Position numbers and translations under genes: made by a program
In this document: piece by piece, positions 4,977 through 7,476 of the stretch
Layout of the letters: the number at the start of each line of letters is the position of its first letter
Position numbering within the stretch: position 1 is the first letter of the stretch
Notes under the pieces: model-generated
The model's input: only the letters and a program-made list of their open reading frames with translations
The model's database searches: none
Told to the model about the DNA's origin: nothing
Assembly: GCA_018713375.1 (NCBI GenBank)
Contig: DVOV01000199.1
Span: 1-7,476 of the forward strand
Length of the DNA stretch: 7,476 nucleotides
From: Candidatus Scatomorpha stercorigallinarum
Lineage (GTDB): Bacteria; Bacillota_A; Clostridia; Oscillospirales; Oscillospiraceae
Reading direction: 5' to 3'

Positions 4977-5999
4977 GTGACGATCAAGGATATCGCAAAG
5001 CTCTGCGGCGTCTCTGTCAGCACAGTATCGCGCGTCATCAACGACCGTCCGGACGTCAGCCCGGAGGTGAGGGCGGCCGTGCTGGAGGCGGTGCGCCGCA
5101 GCAACTATGTGCCCAACAACAGCGCCCGCGTCCTCGGCAGCAGCAGCTCGGACGCCGTGGGCCTGGTGGTGCGCGGCCTTTCCAACCCCTTCTATTCGGA
5201 CATCATCAAGGTCATCGGCCGCCGCATCGACGAGGCCGGCTACACGATGGTGATGCAGCAGATAGACTCCACGGAGGACGAGATACAGTGCGGCGCCGTG
5301 ATGGAGCGCGAAAAAAAGCTCCGCGGGCTGATCTTCCTCGGCGGCCGCTCGGACTACACGGCCGGGCAGCTGGGGACCATCACCGTGCCCTTCGTCTGCT
5401 GCTCCTATGACAACAGCTTCGGCACGCTGCCGCCGCAGCGGCTCTCCACTGTCTCCATCGACGACTGCAACACGGCCTACCGGGCCGTTTCGGAGCTCAT
5501 CGCCCTCGGCCACCGGCGCATCGCCGCCCTGGTGGCGGCCACGGACGACCGCTCCATCAGCGAGCTGCGCTGCCGCGGCTACCTCTCCGCGCTGCGGGAC
5601 CACGGCATCGAGCCGGACCCGGCGCTGGTGGCCTGCACGGGCAGCTTCGGCATGGAGGACGCCTACCGCGCCACGCGCGCGCTCTGCGCCGCCGGGGCGG
5701 ACTTCACGGCCATGTTCATCATCGCCGACGCGATGGCCATCGCCGCCATCAAGGCCCTGGAGGACACGGGGCGCGACGTCCCGCGGGACTGCTCCGTCAT
5801 CGCCGTGGACGGCCTGGCCCTCTCGCAGTACACGCGGCCCACGCTGACCACCATGTGCCAGCCCTCCGACCGCATGGGGGAGGAGAGCGTGCGCATCCTG
5901 CTCGACATGATCGAGCGCCGCGCCGGCAACCGCAGCCTGGTGCTGGAGAGCACGCTGCGCGCGGGGGCCTCTGTGGCCGCGCCGGACAGCCGGCGCTGA
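4977..5999 (+). CDS. LacI-family transcriptional regulator, 340 aa
   Basis: DNA-binding repressor (or activator) with a sugar-type sensor domain. Numbered from the GTG: HTH at 2-22 (TIKDIAKLCGVSVSTVSRVI), hinge helix PNNSARVL at 46-53 with the family's Leu lever at 53, then a type-I periplasmic-binding-protein-like core from about 60 to 330. VGLVVRGLSNPFYSDI and ALGHRRIAAL in that core are typical. At 340 aa it has family length. The frame is open back to an ATG at 4797, but that start would add 60 non-LacI residues across the promoter and operators, so I reject it. A GTG at 4968 (adding VFE) is possible. The effector is unknown. The next gene, a sugar-type solute-binding protein 74 bp downstream, suggests control of carbohydrate uptake. 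Confidence 0.93.
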   Translation: MTIKDIAKLCGVSVSTVSRVINDRPDVSPEVRAAVLEAVRRSNYVPNNSARVLGSSSSDAVGLVVRGLSNPFYSDIIKVIGRRIDEAGYTMVMQQIDSTEDEIQCGAVMEREKKLRGLIFLGGRSDYTAGQLGTITVPFVCCSYDNSFGTLPPQRLSTVSIDDCNTAYRAVSELIALGHRRIAALVAATDDRSISELRCRGYLSALRDHGIEPDPALVACTGSFGMEDAYRATRALCAAGADFTAMFIIADAMAIAAIKALEDTGRDVPRDCSVIAVDGLALSQYTRPTLTTMCQPSDRMGEESVRILLDMIERRAGNRSLVLESTLRAGASVAAPDSRR

Positions 6000-6012
6000 G
6001 GGCCGCGGCCGT

Positions 6013-6024
6013 AAATACGTATTT
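6013..6024. promoter_or_regulatory. Perfect 12-bp palindrome before the solute-binding protein gene
   Basis: AAATACGTATTT is fully self-complementary with a central CG, as in LacI-family operators, and lies 50 bp upstream of the solute-binding protein gene. It differs from the AACGTT array before the regulator gene. No convincing -10/-35 pair is visible here, so the site's promoter is unclear. It may be a second operator or a chance palindrome. Confidence 0.4.
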
Positions 6025-6026
6025 TC

Positions 6027-6039
6027 CGGCGTCACGCCG
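6027..6039. repeat. Short GC hairpin in the lacI-SBP gap
   Basis: CGGCGT and ACGCCG flank a single C; as RNA this gives CGGC/GCCG with a five-base loop. No T-run follows, so it is not a clear terminator. It may lie in the leader of the solute-binding protein message. Confidence 0.4.
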
Positions 6040-6073
6040 AGGAAATAAATTTTGATAGGAGATGTAAAAAAAC

Positions 6074-7468
6074 ATGAAGAAGTTTCTTGCACTGCTCCTG
6101 GCGCTCGTAATGGTCTTTGCGCTCGCCGCCTGCGGTGAGGAGCCCGCCGCCGAGGAGAGCGAAGCCCCTGCCGCCGAGAGCGAAGAGCCCGCCGCCGAGA
6201 GCGAGGCCCCGGCCGAGGACGAAGAGCCCGCGGCCGCCGGCAGCGTCTATTACCTGAACTTCAAGCCCGAGCAGGACGCCCAGTGGCAGGAGCTCGCCGC
6301 GTACTACACCGAGCAGACCGGCGTGCCCGTCAAGGTCGTCACCGCCGCCTCCGGCAACTACGAGACCCAGCTGACCAGCGAGATGGCCAAGGAGGACGCC
6401 CCCACTCTGTTCCAGGTGAACGGCCCTGTCGGCCTCAACAACTGGAAGGACTACTGCTATGACCTCTCCGGCAGCGCCATCTACGGCGAGCTGACCAGCG
6501 AGGACTACGCCCTCAAGGACGGCGACGCCGTGATGGGCATCGCCTACGTCATCGAGAGCTACGGCATCATCGTCAACACCACCCTGCTGGAGCAGGCCGG
6601 CTACACCGTGGACGACATCCAGAGCTTTGAGGACCTGAAGGCCGTCGCCGAGGACATCACCGCCCGCAAGGACGAGCTGGGCTTCTCCGCTTTCACCTCC
6701 GCCGGCATGGAGAGCAGCTCCGACTGGCGCTTCAAGACCCACCTCGCCAACCTGCCCATCTACTTCGAGTATCAGGAGGACGGCATCACCTCCACCGACG
6801 CCATCGAGGGCACCTACCTCGACAACTACCGCGCCATCTGGGACCTCTACATCAACAACGCCACCTGCGACCCCGCTGAGCTCACCATGAAGACCGCGAC
6901 CGACGCCACCAACGAGTTCGTCGGCGGCCAGGCCGTGTTCTATCAGAACGGCTCCTGGGAGTTCGCCAACGTCACCGGCGAGGGCAAGCTCTCCACCGAC
7001 GAGGTCACCATGATCCCCATCTACTTCGGCGTGGGCGACGAGGCCAACCAGGGCCTCTGCACCGGCTCTGAGAACTACTGGTGCGTGAACAAGAACGCCA
7101 GCGAGGAAGACATCCAGGCCACCCTCGACTTCATGTACTGGTGCGTCACCGACGAGACCGCGCTGGCCGCGATGACCGGCGGCGAGGGCGCCATGCCCAG
7201 CGGCGGTGCCGGCATGGGCTTCGCCATCCCCTTCAAGTCCGCTCCGGAGAGCCAGAACCTCTTCGTCCAGCTGGACGCCCAGATGACCGCCGAGGGCAAG
7301 ACCCCCGTCAGCTGGAACTTCACCACCATGCCCTCTGAGGAGTGGAAGAACATGGTCGGCGAAGCCCTGGCCATGTACGCGGCTGACCAGACCGACGCCA
7401 ACTGGGATGTCGTCGTCAGCAACTTCGTGGACGGCTGGGCCAGCGAGTACGCGCTCGCCAACGGCTGA
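6074..7468 (+). CDS. Lipoprotein ABC-transporter solute-binding protein, sugar type, 464 aa
   Basis: Extracellular ligand-binding lipoprotein of a carbohydrate-type ABC importer (family 1, MalE-like). The lipoprotein signal MKKFLALLLALVMVFALAAC has its lipobox LAAC and the lipidated Cys20. Residues 21-56 form a Glu/Ala/Pro/Ser tether made of repeated EEPAAESEAP-like units. The mature domain begins near SVYYLNFKPEQD and shows family patterns: ETQLTSEMAKEDAPTLFQVNGP, YGIIVNTTLLEQAGY, GGQAVFYQNGSWEFANV and WCVNKNASEEDIQATLDFMYWC. AGGAG (6057-6061) is about 12 nt before the ATG. The gene is complete. Codon use is strongly GC-ending (GCC, CTG, AAC, ATC), consistent with high expression. It follows the LacI-family gene by 74 bp. 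Permease genes are expected downstream, outside the window. The ligand cannot be told from sequence; an oligosaccharide is likeliest. Confidence 0.93.
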   Translation: MKKFLALLLALVMVFALAACGEEPAAEESEAPAAESEEPAAESEAPAEDEEPAAAGSVYYLNFKPEQDAQWQELAAYYTEQTGVPVKVVTAASGNYETQLTSEMAKEDAPTLFQVNGPVGLNNWKDYCYDLSGSAIYGELTSEDYALKDGDAVMGIAYVIESYGIIVNTTLLEQAGYTVDDIQSFEDLKAVAEDITARKDELGFSAFTSAGMESSSDWRFKTHLANLPIYFEYQEDGITSTDAIEGTYLDNYRAIWDLYINNATCDPAELTMKTATDATNEFVGGQAVFYQNGSWEFANVTGEGKLSTDEVTMIPIYFGVGDEANQGLCTGSENYWCVNKNASEEDIQATLDFMYWCVTDETALAAMTGGEGAMPSGGAGMGFAIPFKSAPESQNLFVQLDAQMTAEGKTPVSWNFTTMPSEEWKNMVGEALAMYAADQTDANWDVVVSNFVDGWASEYALANG

Positions 7469-7476
7469 GTTACATA

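Noticed and set aside
4923..6092. A 389-residue minus-strand frame opposite the LacI-family gene, and similar frames opposite the solute-binding protein and lepA
   Set aside because: Low-complexity His/Arg/Val/Ala translations without motifs; they are shadows of GC-rich genes with clear family matches.
1..7476. tRNA, rRNA, insertion sequence with transposase, phage or defence genes
   Set aside because: None seen on either strand; all substantial coding regions match housekeeping, iron or sugar uptake families.

Overview
The window looks like chromosomal DNA from a GC-rich, low-GC-phylum relative: a gut-type Clostridia/Oscillospiraceae (Firmicutes) bacterium. Supporting signs are AGGAGG-type ribosome binding sites, a Cys-rich FeoB-associated membrane peptide, a double-feoA feo operon, a lipoprotein start of the MKKFLALLLALVMVFALAAC type, and GC-hairpin intergenic repeats. 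The taxon is inferred from style, not from a database match.

Layout, left to right. (1) Positions 1-1277, minus strand: an operon of a 100-residue XRE-type HTH regulator followed by lepA (elongation factor 4), joined by an ATGA stop/start overlap. lepA runs off the left edge. The operon has a near-consensus promoter whose -10 box lies inside a perfect 7-bp-arm palindrome, a likely operator. (2) Positions 1278-1742 hold no believable gene but are rich in hairpins: a roughly 294-bp stretch bounded by inverted, hairpin-containing ends, further hairpin modules repeated in direct and inverted orientation, and a terminator for the next operon. One copy of the repeat module forms the 3' end of a coding gene. 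(3) Positions 1743-4750, minus strand: the ferrous iron operon feoA1-feoA2-feoB-FeoB-associated peptide. It has a TTGACA promoter and several GTTAG-N6-CTAAC boxes, including a 9/10 match just before feoB. (4) From 4751 rightwards, plus strand: a LacI-family regulator preceded by three AACGTT operator-like cores at exact 12-bp spacing, then a lipoprotein sugar-type ABC solute-binding protein, with a perfect 12-bp palindrome between them. The transporter permeases probably lie beyond the right edge.

The genes are housekeeping, iron uptake and sugar uptake, each with its own local regulation. I see no wholly new multi-gene system. The most unusual signals are the hairpin-repeat family that seems to have extended the FeoB-associated peptide, the feo box array, the 12-bp-phased operator triplet, and the translationally coupled HTH-lepA pair.
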